A stretch of DNA of 9,165 nucleotides, from the NCBI GenBank assembly GCA_900549995.1, contig URQQ01000110.1, forward strand, positions 1 through 9,165. Direction: 5' to 3'. Both the position numbers and the translations under genes were made by a program. Numbering within the stretch: position 1 is the stretch's first letter; the number at the start of each line of letters is the position of its first letter. Below, in pieces: positions 7,726-9,165 of this stretch. Source of the DNA: an uncultured Lachnospiraceae bacterium (GTDB lineage: Bacteria; Bacillota; Clostridia; Lachnospirales; Lachnospiraceae). The notes under the pieces were generated by a model that saw nothing but the letters and a program-made list of their open reading frames with translations, was not told where the DNA came from and made no database searches.

Positions 7726-7882
7726 AGGCGGATGCAGATGTCCTTCCGGATTCTTAGGCACTCATCCAACAAAAAGTTAAAAATAAAAGAAAGGAGAAGG
7801 ATTCGTACCATGAATAGTAAAATACTCCCCTTAGAACCTATCTATTCTGTCTTGACCGGGAGGACATCTGCATCCGCCTCTA
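7723..7882. repeat. 27-bp inverted repeat bracketing the tadE-like start (possible invertible switch)
   Basis: The left arm is 7723-7749 and the right arm 7856-7882. Reverse-complemented, the arms agree at 26 of 27 positions, the outer 22 without mismatch; the only difference is T7745 against G7860. The 106-bp centre (7750-7855) holds the ribosome site and ATG of the TadE-like gene plus its first 15 codons. The left arm begins exactly with the TAG stop of the DUF5702 gene, and the right arm lies inside the TadE-like coding region (GRTSASAS). Arm length and spacing are like those of recombinase-driven invertible switches, but a transcribed RNA stem is an alternative. Confidence 0.85.
7791..7800 (+). 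promoter_or_regulatory. Ribosome binding site that decides the tadE-like start
   Basis: AAGGAGAAGG lies 9 nt before ATG 7810. It favours this start over ATG 7732, which sits inside the left repeat arm without a good ribosome site. The site is inside the segment bracketed by the inverted repeat, so inversion would turn it away from the gene. Confidence 0.65.
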
Positions 7883-8616
7883 AGAAAGGCAGCGTAACCG
7901 TGGAGGCGGCGATGGCGGTTCCGCTGTTTTTTCTCGCAATTGTGAGTCTTCTGTATCTGATGGAGACGATGGCAATCCAGGCCTCCGTCCGGTGCGGGCT
8001 CCAGGCAGCCGGAAAGAAAGCGGCAGATGAAGCCAGCAGCACGGCGGTCATAATGCCTTACCGCATAGAGAGCGATGTTGTGAATTCGATCGGCCAGGAT
8101 CGGCTGGAAAGGAGTATCGTATCAGGAGGCAGCGGAGGGATCCACTGTGACAAGTCCAGAATGTCGCCCCGTACGGGAATCGGAGAATTGGTGGCATCAT
8201 ATGAGATACGCGTCCCGCTCCCTGTATTTGGTATCCCGCCGGCAAAGCACGAAGAAAAACTGCGTATCAAGGCTTGGACAGGCTATGAGAAGCAGGGATT
8301 TGGACGTGAGGACGATGATACGGTCTATGTAACGGAAACTGGGCTGGTGTATCACCGTGATTACCACTGTACGCACCTGGAACTATCCATACATATGGTG
8401 CCCCAGTCGGAGATAGAAGCTTTAAGAAATGAAGGCGGTGGAAAGTATCATCCATGCGAGCATTGTATGAAAGGAACTGTAGGCGGGGTGTATATCACAG
8501 ATACCGGCGACCGTTACCATAGTTCGCTATCCTGCAGCGGCCTAAAGCGAACCGTCTATGCAGTGCCGCTGTCAGAGGTAATAGGAAAGGGGGCTTGCTC
8601 AAGATGTGGGAAATAA
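7810..8616 (+). CDS. TadE-like pseudopilin with duplicated C-terminal Cys/His motif
   Basis: TadE-family protein of 268 aa. The signature GSVTVEAAM followed by a membrane helix is at residues 27-56, preceded by an unusually long hydrophilic leader (1-26) whose end is encoded by the right arm of the inverted repeat. The start is ATG 7810, by its ribosome site; ATG 7732 would add 26 residues. After a TadE-like middle come two tandem copies of one motif, about 172-221 and 227-268: VY(V/I)T-TG--YH----C--L, a VP-SE segment, then C-x2-C. Putative ligands are H182, C187, C216, C219 and H237, C242, C263, C266. Similar YH-C-CxxC modules occur at the ends of other exported Firmicutes proteins, suggesting metal binding or disulfide formation; this is inference. 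The stop overlaps the peptidase gene by 13 nt. Two Tad genes precede and two follow it. Confidence 0.8.
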   Translation: MNSKILPLEPIYSVLTGRTSASASKKGSVTVEAAMAVPLFFLAIVSLLYLMETMAIQASVRCGLQAAGKKAADEASSTAVIMPYRIESDVVNSIGQDRLERSIVSGGSGGIHCDKSRMSPRTGIGELVASYEIRVPLPVFGIPPAKHEEKLRIKAWTGYEKQGFGREDDDTVYVTETGLVYHRDYHCTHLELSIHMVPQSEIEALRNEGGGKYHPCEHCMKGTVGGVYITDTGDRYHSSLSCSGLKRTVYAVPLSEVIGKGACSRCGK

Positions 8617-9035
8617 GCCAGGTGTTTTGCATGGGTATATTGCTAAGCCTTTCTGTGATTGACATTCATTTCCGAAGGATACCTGTGGATATCCTGGTCA
8701 TGGCGAGCATTGCAGCATTAGTCTATCAGGGGATAACAAGGCAGGCGGATCTGTGGATGGCAGCAGGTGGCGCTGGCGTAGGAATTCTGTTTCTCCTGGT
8801 CAGCAAGGTTACGCGGGAAGGCTTTGGTTACGGAGATAGTTGGGCGATTTTAGCCTTGGGAATATATCTGGGGCTGTGGGGAGTGCTGGATGTGCTGGCG
8901 GGGACATTTTGCCTCCTCGCTGCGGCCTCTTTGATTTGTCTGACGGCAAAGAAAATGTCTAGAAAACATACGATTCCATTCATTCCCTTTCTGGCGGCAG
9001 GATATTTGCTTAGCGTGCTGACAGGGGGGAGATAA
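8604..9035 (+). CDS. Type IV prepilin peptidase, A24 family (TadV/CpaA-like)
   Basis: Integral membrane aspartic protease of 143 aa that would cleave the leader from Flp-type prepilins and TadE-like pseudopilins at the inner face of the membrane. Short A24 peptidases without the N-methylation domain are normal for Tad systems. Both catalytic aspartates are visible: D20 in SVIDIHFRRIP after the first helix, and D78 in the GYGD motif (75-78). About five hydrophobic helices can be traced. ATG 8604 is preferred, with an AGGAAAGGGGG ribosome site (8583-8593) about 10 nt upstream; a TTG at 8595 would sit on top of that site. It overlaps the TadE-like gene and abuts the next one (stop 9033-9035, ATG 9036), so expression is probably coupled. 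Confidence 0.88.
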   Translation: MWEISQVFCMGILLSLSVIDIHFRRIPVDILVMASIAALVYQGITRQADLWMAAGGAGVGILFLLVSKVTREGFGYGDSWAILALGIYLGLWGVLDVLAGTFCLLAAASLICLTAKKMSRKHTIPFIPFLAAGYLLSVLTGGR

Positions 9036-9165
9036 ATGGGGGAAGAGTCATATAGAAAAATGAAAAAGCGGGTAAAAAGCAGAAGCTGCTTAAAAGGCAG
9101 CCTGACGGTAGAATTGTCATTTCTTATGCCAATGATCCTTTTTCTGATTATGGGCTGCATCCTGG
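9036..9165 (+). CDS. Second TadE-like pseudopilin, N-terminal part (cut by window end)
   Basis: The frame starts at ATG 9036, directly after the peptidase stop, with a GGGGGGAGAT ribosome site just upstream (9025-9032). The 43 codons seen give a basic leader (MGEESYRKMKKRVKSR), then KGSLTVELSFLMPMILFLI, the TadE-type segment in which the conserved Glu follows GS-TV and leads into a membrane helix. It continues past the window. It is a minor pilin or pseudopilin presumably processed by the preceding peptidase and assembled with the other TadE-like protein. Confidence 0.8.
   Translation, partial: MGEESYRKMKKRVKSRSCLKGSLTVELSFLMPMILFLIMGCIL

Noticed and set aside
1..9165. CRISPR array, tRNA or rRNA genes, known defence or toxin-antitoxin modules.
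   Set aside because: No spaced direct repeats, no tRNA-like or rRNA sequence, and no defence-type protein motifs were seen on either strand.

Overview
The window looks like Gram-positive Clostridia DNA, most likely Lachnospiraceae. Strong AGGAGG-type ribosome sites, the family mix (Flp1-like pilin, DUF5702 protein, TadE-like proteins, short prepilin peptidase) and a Tn554-type recombinase cluster all fit. No rRNA or tRNA is present, so genus cannot be named. All recognised genes lie on the + strand.

Layout: (1) positions 2-445 hold the C-terminal end of a DinG/Rad3-type superfamily 2 helicase, cut by the window edge. (2) Positions 446-624 are non-coding and contain a plausible promoter with a perfect TATAAT box. 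(3) Positions 625-6043 are an AT-richer, tightly packed operon: three tyrosine recombinases, each with an intact R-K-HxxR-H-Y catalytic set, then two tandem paralogous small HTH/coiled-coil proteins of the TnpC/DUF6262 kind. This is an expanded Tn554-like transposition module. (4) Positions 6044-6375 hold a hairpin terminator, the presumed right end of the element, and a headless Flp1-type pilin remnant whose hydrophobic core begins abruptly near 6263. (5) From 6376 to the window end runs a GC-richer Tad (tight adherence) type IVb pilus tail: DUF5702/TadG-like protein, TadE-like pseudopilin with a duplicated Cys/His motif, A24 prepilin peptidase, and the start of a second TadE-like protein.

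Interpretation: a Tn554-family element appears to have integrated in, or immediately beside, a Tad pilin gene. It would separate the pilin's N-terminal processing region and the upstream tad genes from the downstream minor pilin and peptidase genes. The matching pilin head is not in the window, so the helicase is either cargo or evidence of a further rearrangement.

The most unusual structure is a near-perfect 27-bp inverted repeat (26/27) at 7723-7749 and 7856-7882. It brackets 106 bp that carry the ribosome site and start codon of the TadE-like gene. Inverting that segment on paper removes the start codon and puts an in-frame stop ahead of the pseudopilin. The region is therefore a candidate phase-variation switch for the Tad pilus. 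That is inference; only the repeat and the reading-frame consequences are directly visible.
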